A DNA stretch of 64,000 bases. Origin: Anoplopoma fimbria (lineage: Eukaryota > Chordata > Actinopteri > Perciformes > Anoplopomatidae). Shown piece after piece: positions 53,260-64,000 of this stretch. Positions within the stretch are counted from its first letter, which is position 1, and the number at the start of each line of letters is the position of its first letter. The stretch spans positions 16,997,624-17,061,623 of the forward strand of contig NC_072464.1 of assembly GCF_027596085.1 (NCBI RefSeq), given 5' to 3'. A program made the position numbers and the translations under genes. The notes below the pieces were generated by a model. It was given only the letters and a program-made list of their open reading frames with translations, was not told where the DNA came from and searched no databases.

Positions 53260-54925
53260 GTTTGTTGGGTTTTACAAGTTTTACAAGTTTCGCAGCTGCT
53301 TTTTGAAATTAACACTTCGTACAACTTCTCCATCAAGACTAGTTTTCTTAGCTCTTATAATGTTGAAACACATGGTTTTGACCCAACAGTGCAATGTTCT
53401 CTTTGGGATCCTTCACCACACTGCGTCCTAATGTACATCAGCTGTTCTTTATTTATAGCAAAGTGAAGTGTGAAACTGCTCACTGCAGTGAGTAACACGG
53501 CGAATTCTCAGTAATTAGGCCATCCTGCAGGGACCGCGCTGCTTAGTGCTTACCTGCCCACGGTAGTCTAATGGTGTCCATTAACACCATCGCATTGCCA
53601 GCTAGTCCTCCAGCCTGGCACTGGCACTGACATGGCACAGATGGAGACAAAAAAAAAAACTAAGCTAGCAAAGCAGAGAGGACAAGATTGGGAGAAGACT
53701 ATGAAAGGATATGTTGACTTATCTTTGCTGTGTTGGACAGGATAGTCAATCAGTAGAATCATCTCCACTCGTCATCGGCTACATTTTCATATATTTAGCT
53801 CAGATTGATATAGTTCAGCAGGTTTGATTAAATGTGCTGTTTGCTTTTGTAAAGTCTTTAGTATGAAACATCATCTGCAGTACATGATTTGATTAACTGT
53901 ATGTCTTCAAGTCTGGAATGAACAGAAGAAGAACTTGGTGGGTAGCATGAGCACTTAATGTGACATGGTCTAACAAATAGAAAAGCACAACCTGAAATTC
54001 AAACTTCCTCAACAAAATCTACAAGGTCACTCTGTGAGCGCAGACCTTTCACAAAGGCCGAATGCTCTATCTCACAATTTTAACGAAAATGAAAAATGAT
54101 TTGTGTATTTGTCCCCTTGAAACTATACTGAGAAACATAACCTCCTTTGCTGAGGTAATAGGAGGAGTAAATTGTTTTATGTCGGCCATAATGATGGCGT
54201 TTATGTCAAATATCATCATTTAATAACATTAATCAGACAGCTTAATCAAAAATCTATTGGTATTAATTAAAATGCATTTTGGTCAGGCCTTAGATATGAC
54301 TGGTAAACTGTCAACTACTGTTTGAACATGTCTCACTCTTTTCTCTTGTACTCTTGCTGCACAGTATGTCTCTTTCCCAGTGTCCTCCCTTTTGCTCAGA
54401 AAATCTGATTATACCAATCCCCAGCTGTCAGTCATTCACACAGAATATGGATTTTTACAGATAACATTTCTGTAGTGCTGCCTTTTAAATGTAAGGGAAA
54501 ACACATTTCGCTCTCTTAAAAACTTCACTTATAGCCCAGGTTACAGGAAGCACGGTTACCATTATGTTTTAGAATACATTCTCTGGCACACCAGGAGTTC
54601 CCGCTCCATTAACATGACCTCAGCAGCTCATTGCTTTTACCTCTCCTTGCATATGTCAATTGGGTTTTTGGTTGGTGGGGAAATGAGACCGAGGGCATTA
54701 AAACGTGTGCTTAAGTAGTTAAACAAGGATTTAACATTAAGGATACATATACTTTTTTTATTCAATAATAATATCAATACAATAATCAATCAATTTTATG
54801 TATAATAATATAGTCTAATCAATATTCTATATTAATAATGGCTAAAATGATATTAGATTACTGTTTTCGTTTTTGCCAACTATACTGTTTTGATCAATTT
54901 CACTGATCTCATCGACCCATTTGCA

Positions 54926-55280
54926 GCAGGCAGCTGTTTTCAGCACCAGAGCTCTAATAAACTCATTTTACACTACCTGCTCAGCACCAAACAGCAGACA
55001 GACACAATTAGCAAGTAGCTGGTGAACATGGAGGAGTGTATAGGAGCTAAAGAGCCAGATATTTCCCTCATGATTTAGGGTAAACGAGAAACAAAGTTTC
55101 AGTGGGTGGCCAGAAACACGATTCCAAATGAATGCCAATGTTGGTTTATTTATACTATATACTCTGTATGTGTGAATAGGAAACTGTTTGCTTACAAGTT
55201 CCCCACACATGATCATTTTTAAGGTGATAATATGTAATTGTTTACAGAATGTTACCCGGCCCCCAGTGGCCAAAAGTTAT
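54926..55280 (+). repeat. Degenerate interspersed repeat, copy B (intron 1)
   Basis: Same family as 42212-42330 over its first ~150 bases. It continues through AGAGCCAGATATTTCCCTCA (about 55050) and CCCGGCCCCCAGTGGCCAAA (about 55254), words I associate with a common percomorph repeat. No coding capacity. The right boundary is approximate. Confidence 0.5.
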
Positions 55281-57410
55281 ATTTATTCTGCTTTAAGGCG
55301 TTCCTTAATTTGGATATATTTTATGGATTCAAAAATGATAATGAATTTCAACAATTCCTCATTTTGCTGTTGGACAAGTGGAACTCCATGAAAGAGTTAT
55401 ATGACAGAATCTACGTCAGAAGTTGAACAGGTTATATTGAATTCTTGACTAGTTTTTTAAAGAATATTTTGTAAATTAGTTAGCAGCTGTTATATTTGAG
55501 ACTATGTGTTAAAAAGCACCTCGCAAATACAGAGTTACAAAGTCGTGGAATAAGGACGAATTTTCTTCCATTGTTTTTGTATACTTTCTGCTGTTCAACC
55601 ACTCTGACTCGGTGAGTATCAATCCGTATTTTTTGGCAACCTAGGGCTCTCATATCCTGGACAGTTTTCTTATCTCTTGGTTGTCCTGATAGGTTGTTTG
55701 GCTCGATCCAAAACAGGTTTTATACTGTGTCGCTGCAATGTGTCCCATACCAGCTCTCTGGGAGATGGATGGAAGTAGAGGAGCATTTAGTTGTATATGA
55801 CAGACACATACAGGCACGCACAATGAAAAGCGCAGTGAGCAGATGCTTGGACAATCTCTGTCAACCACGCTCCATCAAAGGTGTACTGGCTCATAGCACG
55901 GGAACAGAGAGAATCAAAACAGTCCCTTCATCCTTTGTGCTTGCCTTTATCTTGTCAGAGAACACACAGATAAAAATATCACATCTTTTTTTTTTTTTGC
56001 CTTGACATTGTAATTTGCAAATGATAATACAAAATTATTGAAACTAATGCTTCCTTTGATGTAAAATTCTGTTGTTATAACTGTCTATCCCAAAGCAGTT
56101 ATGTTTATGGAGATTTAGTCAGGAAATATTTTCAGTGATAGAAATTTGTGATGGCATAATTAGCCCCTGAAGGACCACTTACTGTCCATAAGTGGACAGT
56201 CTTGACTGACTGACACTTAAAACTCAGTTGCTATTTAAGTAGAAGAATACACTATGATCTGTCAGAAATCATTGTCAGAATAAAGAGTGTGGGGTTCACA
56301 GCTTGACATTTAAGATCTAATGGCTACTCAAGGACACGTTTAAAGATGAGATGTTTGTCGACTGATTTTTGATGACGTGAGACTAATAATTGGCTTCGAC
56401 TCAAACCTTTTGAGTTTAGTGTTTTTCTGCCAGCTATCGCTCTCGCCCTGAATACCAGTTGGTTCCTTACACCTACTTCATGATGCATCCACACATAATT
56501 AGTACATAAATGTATTTTCACACGTACTCTGTCTTTGGCACAATTGACAAGGTGACTGGATGGGCTCCATGTAATATTTATGGATTTTAAAAATGCAACA
56601 ATATTTGTGTCTACTGTCTATTCCCTAATGTTGTCGCAAGCAAAGGTAAACACATTTCTTTTTTATTTAATGGAGTTATATTGGCATCACACTGAAAGTA
56701 AATCCAGGAAGCCAAGTCTGCTCCTTTTCACTGTAAATCATTTGTCTTTGTGAGAAACACGTTCCTCCTGAATTATTAAATCTTCTGTCCTTGAGAACAA
56801 GACAAAATATTTTCAAGGATGGCAATGGTTCCAGTGTAAAATTGCTTTGCTGTTTAACACTTCCTACAAGGTTAGAGTGAACTGACAATGAAACCATGCT
56901 GTACCAATATTAATGTCACTGCATAATAATAAGCATCTATAACAAAGCTCTAATTTACATACCTACAAACCATACCAGGGTGTTGAGCATTAGCATAATC
57001 AAACACAGATTCAGAGGGAATGAGAAGAGTTTAGGATAGAACTATCGCTGATTATATCTCTTGAACAGGTTTAGTCATAGGCGGAAGAAAAGCGTATTGT
57101 TGTTCGTAAGATTGAAGTTAAGCTGTGATAGGGATGGCAGGGGAGGGAATGGACTGTTGACAGCAATCTGACTGTAATCCATCAGTCCAAAAATTGTGTT
57201 CCAAGTGGCAAAAGTGTTGCTCCGACTGTATACACCGCCATGCTCATAAATATTCATCCATGAAACTCATTTCTCTTAATATAATTTATTTTTATTTTTT
57301 AAATGAACATGCTTATGACTGATATTTCAATTTCCGTGTGAAAATAGGACTTGTGTTTTGACAGATTGCTAATGGTTGTATTTTTCTCTTGCCTCTATTT
57401 CCCATTTCAG

Positions 57411-57475
57411 TTGTGCTGCTGGATACGACATCTGTGCTTGGAGAGCTTGGCTGGAAGACGTATCCTATAAACGGG
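57411..57475 (+). CDS. epha6: epha6 coding exon 2: start of ephrin ligand-binding domain
   Basis: A 65-bp exon. With the single base from exon 1 it encodes 22 residues, VVLLDTTSVLGELGW then KTYPING, the opening strands of the Eph ligand-binding domain. The 65-bp length and the break right after the NG pair fit the small second exon of EPHA genes. From memory, human EPHA6 differs at two of the 22 positions (T for S at 8, L for I at 20). EPHA3, EPHA4, EPHA5 and EPHA7 have clearly different residues here (for example LLDS and GELGWI-type sequences), so epha6 is the best paralogue. The acceptor is a long pyrimidine tract ending CCCATTTCAG at 57410. The donor is GGG followed by GTAAGG at 57476, leaving phase 0. 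The next exon should start with Trp-Asp and is not found before the window ends. Confidence 0.9.
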
Positions 57476-60400
57476 GTAAGGAGAGCAACTCTTGCCTTCG
57501 GCCTTACTTTCCAGTGCACCTTGTTCAAGATGCATGACCATATCTGCATCAATGACATCAATTATATTGACTTTAACAGGTCAGAATGGGTAGCCGTGAT
57601 CTGTTTGGTAGTCACATCCTGGTTTTTTCAGACCCCTTTGTCCACATGGGAAATACTATTACTTGGAGAAAGATAGTGAGCAAAAGTCTCTAAGGAAGCT
57701 TCCCTTATGCTGTTCAATCTTCCCATACCAATTGTTTTTGTCCCTTTAGGGTCTCAGAAATATTTTACTCACTCTTTAAATGTTAGCCAAAGGAATTGAC
57801 AAATGATTGACAAACAGAAGTGAAAGTCTCCCTTTCACTTCTGTTTGTCGCTCAGTTACTTGAGACACAGTAACTGCTAGCCTGTTTCTTATTTTGGTCA
57901 GTCAATTTCCCAAAAGGGTATGCCCACTTTGTTTTGGCAGTAAATGCCTCCAGCTCCTCAAAAGTATCTTGTCCGACTGAAAATCAAAACTTTGGAAACT
58001 GCAGTGAGTGCCAAACTGAAGGTATCATAATAATGAAATATAGATGTTCTGACAACACACTGTAGTATCCTCAGACGAAAACCTTCATGTTGCATCAAAA
58101 CCTCTCTCTTTCTGTTCTGTCAGTATACCTGAGGGACTGATTGAAATTGGCTCTTGTTTTATAGTGAACAACAAATGCCGAATTGGCCTATCTCCACCTT
58201 TTTTTCAACTCCATTGTCTTGGTTTTGTCTCCATGCCTATTAACTACAGCACAGTCCGATACAAGATGGAGACTGATAACAGTATAGCGGCTATCCAACT
58301 GTGTCCATGCAACTCTGACTATAAGAAGTCCTTGTTTGACAACGTTTAACTCCCCATTTTTCAAGGGTATAAGTGTAACAAATCCATGGTTTATTGCCAG
58401 GAAAATGCTTGGGGCTTTAACCTTCTTTTATGTAGTGTCTTACAAAATGTCAAGTGCTTTACTCAATGAGGTTACTGCGTGTGGGCGCTATTTCGATCTG
58501 TGTCATATGTTATGACTTGGAATCTCTCAGGACATAATAAAGATGTATAAATAAGTCTGTTGAGGAGGAAAACCATGTTAAGAATTTTTTTCTTTAGTTG
58601 TTTTTTGCATTTACATTCATGTTTACTGTGAAAGCAGAAATTGTGTGAGTAGCTAATGCTAGTGCGCCACCTGAAGCATGATTGGTTCTGTAGTACCAAA
58701 ACTCCAAAATTCAAAATAATAATAAAAAAAAACTATAAAAAAATACGCCCAGAACACTGACGTTTTTTTTTCTGTTATCTTCAATATCCCTGCTAAGATG
58801 CAGTGACTGTGCCATAAATGTGTTTGTAAAAAGCCAAGGGCTCAAAGTGTTCAACATTTACTTGCAGTTCCGGCAACACAAATTAATGCAAAGATAGCAT
58901 AATAGCTAGCTGAAAACCAAACTTTCAAATAGGGGTCCATCTTTAACTCACGGTTCCATCTTTCTCAGGGGTATGTGATAATTAAAAATGGTATCATGAG
59001 AAAGGGCAAGAACTATAAAAGAGAAAATAAAAACATGATTAATGACTACAAGCAGACTGAATAGCAAAAATAAGCAACAGTGACCGTTCTAATAGCTTAC
59101 TCTTGTTTAGGTTGTGTTTAAGTGTTTGAGAGGCCTGGCAGTAAGCACAATTTCTTTTTTTCTTTCTTTTTTGGAGCTTTGCAGTGTTTCCTCCATCCTC
59201 TACTCTCCTTACAACTCCACACTTAGCACATAAAGTCTCCATGGGTTTTGACTCTATATGATCCTCTGCTGGAAGATCCCTGAGGTCCCCCTAGCCCTTC
59301 TCTGTCCCTCTATCTCTCCCTGCAAGGCCCTTGGTGGCCCATATCAGGGTTATGGAGGTGATTACATCATGTAGGTCGTGGTGACAGCCGCCCACAGCGT
59401 TAAGGAAGAGGGGAGAGGGAGGCTGCTGCCTCCATGATTAAGCTGTCAGCCCTCTCCCGTCCTCACTCATCCGCTATCCTCCCGATTTACCATTAATATT
59501 TAAGGCATCGAGGTGAGAGGGCCTGAGGGAAGGTGTGAAGATCTGGGGAGGTAAAATAGTTTAAATCCCCTTCACTACCAGGTAGCAAGCAAGAAGAAGT
59601 CAATCCCCACCATATTAGACACAGCCTGGTATCAGTCCGATACAGCAGCACACCATGTAGCCGCCTATCAGAGTCGCACACTGGTTCGAGTTCCGGATAT
59701 GAACGGCTGTCAGTCAGTCCGGCCCAATGCTCATCTTAAAATAATTTCAACTGCTCCAACATGATTACCTGATGATGAGTCTGCCAGGAATATAGCTGGT
59801 CGTGAGATATGAATTTGAAGGTGAAGTGGAAATTGGGTTGTATATTTATGGATGAGGTTTTATCAAAAGCCAGTAAACAACCCTTGTAAAGCGAGTAAGG
59901 TGAGTGGTTTTGTTGGAGAGGAAGGTTAACCACAAGTAGACTACACGATGATGTCCTGCCAGCATTAAAACACAGGACACTTTCGCATTCTTTAAATTAG
60001 TATTTTCAGCACCTCTCCAACACTGGTGTCATTCCCCCTCTCTCTCATTTGTTCTGCATAGTCCCAACACTTTTGAAGTGTTGAAGCAGAAGCCCTAGAG
60101 CTACTTTCTCACTGTCAAATGTTGTGATTAAGAGCCTCATCCAAATGAACAAAATGTAAAATCTATCGTTAAGAGGATTTTAAGGTCTTCAATGTCATAA
60201 TCAAAAGAAATGGCAACCATGTTCTCCACCAGGAGCAGATGTCCTAAATTCCAATTACTTTTGTCACAGTGAAAAGTCGTTTCTTTGTGTTCTTTTAGCC
60301 TACTTTCTTTTTCTTTACTTTTACCAATCTACATAACTAGGCCTAAAACACTTGCTTATTAGGCGCCGTAATTACAGAGTAAAAATATATATTTGTTTGG

Positions 60401-63400
60401 CTAACTACCTGTAAAATTATTCAGTATGAGCTTTTAGCATATCCTGATTGCACTCAAATTGATTTGGCCTGAAAATGTGATGATTCACAGGCTTGTTCTG
60501 GTGTTAAAAGAAACACCTCTTCTTTCTCTATCTATTTTTTTATTTATAAACGGGTTCACTTACCTTTATAGTCTAGATGGGCATCATTAAATATTTTCTT
60601 TTGTAAAAAAAGATGTGTTGTTTTCCAGCCTCTGCCAAGTTTGAAGCACAATATAATAATTATTTGGAGCAGGTTAAACCGTAAAAATGTAAAGCACTCC
60701 TCCTCATCTTTTCAACACTTCCTAGCTAAACAGATTTGAGATTTTAATGCTCACAATGCCACATCTTTGAGAGACTCTGTAGGAATGGTAAGTTAAAGGT
60801 AAGATTTAGCTGTCAGTCTGGGTTGTGCAAGAGTTTGTTAGCAATGCTGGACCATGAATTCCTCGCTATGGGCATACTTACATGTAATTATCTCAGTTGC
60901 CTGGGAATGGTTTTCATTAAAGTGAAAATTAAAGGAAAAGACTGAGACACTTCCATCAATTAATGAATTGTGCATGGTCTGCCTCATCATGAATGTATTT
61001 CCCTGTAGGTCCACACCCCAGGCATCTCCAGCTCACTGGAAAGCTGAAAAACATATGTTTACACACTGTAAACACCATCATATGTCTTGGTCATGCCCAG
61101 CCTTCACTGCAAGGTGCCCTTTGATTATTTTACCTGCTCTGAGTGGAAAATAAATAGACCTGTTTCAATTGGCCCACAAGGGGAGAGCATGCACGGAGGA
61201 CTGTTATGTTTGTTAATGACTTTACTGAATGTGGGAATATTGTCAGAGTCAGAAAACACATTCACCCTCAAAGCTTTTACTCATTAGATTTATGCATATT
61301 GAACAGCAACTGATCTATATCCTGTCTTTCAAGGACTCTGACTCTGCAAAGTTGTCCTCCAGTAGAAGTTGATAATTGTGCGTGCTCGAAAACGCCAACG
61401 GCAAGCTGATTCTTCAGTGGAAAAGATGTAGAGAGGTTGTTTTCATGAGACAAAGATGTGTGTCTCTATTCTCAGTCTTTCTCTCCATGTTCTGAAATGC
61501 TGAATAGTGATGAAGAACAGGGCGTCAGATGGGGTGAATGAGAGAGAGACAGGAGAGAGGAGATGGAAAAGAGGGTTGATTTGGCGTCTGCATGCAGCCA
61601 CAATAAGCTCCTCTCAGAATGGGCAGACACACTGCTGAAATATGCATGAGTCATTTCCCAGTGGTGGGTGGGGAGCAGGGAGAGCAGCAGTTTATTTATT
61701 AAATTACATAAAAAACAGCTTTAAGGGATTATAAATGCCAAATGTTGCCTTTTGTTTCCACTCATTGACATCATAATGGCAACTGAGCATAGGCAGGTTG
61801 GACCACAAAGAGCGAGATTTGTCCATCATAAAGGGAGGGAATAATCCTATTTTGATCTATTGTCAGCGATCCCAAGCAGCCAATAAGTCAAATCTACCGG
61901 GGGCATATAAACGCAGCATTATGTAAGCGGGGAGCACAATGCTGGAGCATTGGTTTACTGCTGCCATAACACTGCTCAGTCAAATATTAGGCTGTGCAAC
62001 CTCAATACCTCACAAGTGCTCAGCTCAGAGCAAGTCATTTGTCTCAGAGTTTGTGTGTGTTTGTGTTCGTAAAGAATTGAAGGGTTGCAGATTACATTTT
62101 TAAGGCGTTTTCTTTCATAGCAGCCAGCTACTATGTCATCACAATCACCTGTATTATAGTTTTAGTGCAGGATTTAAATGAAAACAAAAAGCAATTTAAA
62201 TATGTTTAAATATTTAAATGTGTCTTCTTTTTGTTAGTTGCTGCTGAAAACAGGCCTCTTTACCAAACTTGCTTGGACTGCTCATTGAAGGCACTTCAGC
62301 GTGTGTGTTACTCCATGAAAATATGGTCGCCATAAAGCCCCAAAATTCAGCAACGTTTGAATCCTGTTATTGATTGCAATTGTGTCTAGTAAGATGACAC
62401 AGTGAGAAGGGATTGATACCATTGAAGAAAGAGTTATCTGTTTTTATCTAACAAATTGAAACAGCGTCGTAATGTAATGTGTCTTAATAATTATAAGAAT
62501 CATACATGTAATGGTTTCGTATTTTGTGTTAAAAGGGATGTTTGAACATATTATAAGTCATATATCCTTTTCATCTATAGCATCGAGTTTGACTACAGAA
62601 ACGACACCATTTACTCCACATTGTTGAGGCGGGACGCTGACGCAGTAGAAACCAATGGACTGATCGTGATTTACAGGCTGGGGAAGAAAAGTATCAATAC
62701 AGTTTTGGAATTCCAAATCATTTGTGAATTCGCTACTGAAGCTTTTGCCATGAGCCTCCCACTGTGTTATTGAGTGACGATGCACCACAATAATACCCAG
62801 CTCTCTTTATCATTCTCCCAGTGCTACATGAGTAAACTCCGGCAGCAGCTAGTTGACACAAAGTCCTGTGAACAAATCGGTCTGTCAGTTTTGGGGAAAG
62901 TTTTTTCAGAGGATTGCCGTCAGATTCAGGCTTTGAGGGTTTTTTTTTTTTTGGAGGGGGGGGTACACAGTGAGTAAGATGACTAACACATCAAACACAC
63001 ATTCAACTGCTTACACACTCAAGAAAACATTTGCACGCCCTCTCAAGCGTCTTTACTTCACCCCAATACTAATCCGTAATCTTTTTTATTGCAATATTTA
63101 ACCACAGTAATTGATTGCAACTACACGACCTGAGGCTTATCTCAAAGTACTTCCTGCATACCTAATACTATTAGCCTTGAGTGTGAGCCCTGGACAACAG
63201 AGAGGAGGAGAGAGAGGGAAATCTGTATATCAGTGTCCTTCAAAGCGCAGATAAACTTCTCTAAGGCGTGCTGCTGAGTGATGGCCGGCAGCGCTGCGAA
63301 ATGGAGAGAAAAAAAAGGGAATAATCCTGAATCACTCCACTTCTCCCCACGGAGGCTCTAATATAAAAAAGGTATGATGATTTAGCACACCAGTGTTCGT

Positions 63401-64000
63401 CTACGGGACCTCTGCCATAACTGGGCTTAAGCAGTGCCGGGGGATTCCTTAATTGGCTTGTTTCTTGTCAGGGACACACCGAGGCCAATATCTAATGCGC
63501 TCCCACTCGGCATCTCGCTGACAGCAGAACATATTCTGACAGCTTTTTTGGGCTTACCCTCAGCATGTGAGGAATACAGTGTGGCTGAGGTAGAGAGAGA
63601 CAGTGGAAGCGAGGGGGATTGAGACACTGGCTGGATGCAAATGGGAAGAAGAGGAGAAAATAAAGGGAGGGAAGAGTGAAGAGGTTATTAGCGCCTTGCT
63701 GAAGGCAGGAGCTGAATACGTGAATATGGGACGTAGAACATGTTGCTGTAAGGCAGGCAGGGTTTAGACAGACAGGCTTGTGTTTCTTTTGAAGAGTGAA
63801 AAGCTCTGGAAATCTTGAACATTGTTTCAAATACAAACAGGTCAATAGTTCAATCTAAATAAAGACATTTCTAGATAAGTGCTCATATCAAAATCAGATC
63901 AGAAGCTGTTTATTGCCAAGTACGTCAACATACAAGAAAGTTGGCTAGGTGATCTATTGGCGCGTAACAATAAACCTCAGACAGTACAAGTAGGTATCAA
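57476..64000 (+). other. epha6: epha6 intron 2, 5' part (continues past the window)
   Basis: It starts with a good GTAAGG donor. No large Eph exon, which would contain WD followed by the HTYQVCNVMEPNQNNW-type motif typical of the family, is found downstream. Visible contents are a perfect 18-bp hairpin at 57809-57849, a GC-richer block at about 59280-59520, a short open segment at 62546-62776, and purine-rich patches near 63185-63220 and 63580-63690. Otherwise I see nothing annotatable. Confidence 0.75.
57809..57849. repeat. Perfect hairpin, 18-bp stem, 5-base loop (intron 2)
   Basis: GACAAACAGAAGTGAAAG and CTTTCACTTCTGTTTGTC are exact reverse complements separated by TCTCC. Complementarity stops at both stem ends, which is shorter than a typical pre-miRNA stem. 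Confidence 0.92.

Larger units (their letters stand above)
47501..57410 (+). other. epha6: epha6 intron 1 (9,910 bp)
   Basis: Bounded by GTGAGT at the left and a pyrimidine tract plus CAG at the right. It holds three (CA)n arrays, an LTR-like element at 52.7 kb, a degenerate repeat at 54.9 kb and a pair of E-boxes near 51.15 kb, all listed separately. The rest, including 48307-51120, 51175-52421, 53260-54925 and 55280-57410, is AT-rich DNA in which I see no exon, RNA gene or recognisable transposon. Confidence 0.85.

Noticed and set aside
52770..53306. A 178-codon open frame on the + strand, the longest in the window, with a hydrophobic, membrane-like composition
   Set aside because: It lies in a T-rich LTR-like element. 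The hydrophobicity follows from T-rich codons and no known protein is recognised.
57476..64000. Search for epha6 exon 3
   Set aside because: No segment encoding the WD start or the conserved Cys- and Trp-containing ligand-binding motifs was seen, and no open frame of about 220 codons exists here.

Overview
This is a stretch of vertebrate nuclear DNA, almost certainly from a ray-finned (teleost) fish. It has long (CA)n arrays, a tRNA-derived SINE of a kind scattered through many teleost genomes, a Ty3/Gypsy-type solo LTR, a LINE 3' tail and GT-AG exons separated by kilobases. There are no bacterial-style gene arrays. The species cannot be named; a percomorph is my guess from the repeat types.

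The only protein-coding gene I can support is the 5' end of an Eph receptor tyrosine kinase, best assigned to epha6, on the + strand. Coding exon 1 (47422-47500) carries the start codon and signal peptide. Exon 2 (57411-57475) carries the first 22 residues of the ligand-binding domain. They are separated by a 9.9-kb intron. The next exon, the large one encoding most of the ligand-binding domain, is not in the window, so intron 2 runs off the right edge. The window therefore holds 144 coding bases and 48 codons of the receptor.

Layout: 1-46.7 kb is upstream intergenic DNA with no recognisable exon. It contains many microsatellites (including a (CA)51 array facing a (GT)54 array, a (GATA)35 array and a ~400-bp TATAG-rich array), a LINE tail at 6.1 kb, two SINE copies at 9.1 and 42.6 kb, a hAT-like MITE at 20.4 kb, a GACTTG minisatellite at 28 kb, a clean solo LTR at 35.8 kb, a tandem duplication at 43.6 kb and a possible LTR fragment at 44 kb. 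The segment 46.8-47.4 kb is relatively GC- and CpG-rich and is the likely epha6 promoter and 5' leader, with several upstream ATGs. Intron 1 (47.5-57.4 kb) contains three (CA)n arrays, a second LTR-like element at 52.7 kb, a degenerate interspersed repeat and a pair of CACGTG boxes. Intron 2 (57.5 kb to the end) contains an 18-bp perfect hairpin and otherwise no recognised feature.

I found no new biological system. The most checkable oddities are the inverted CA/GT arrays, the SINE copy that lost its B box, a group of perfect short-loop hairpins, and the uORFs in front of epha6, one of which overlaps the start codon.
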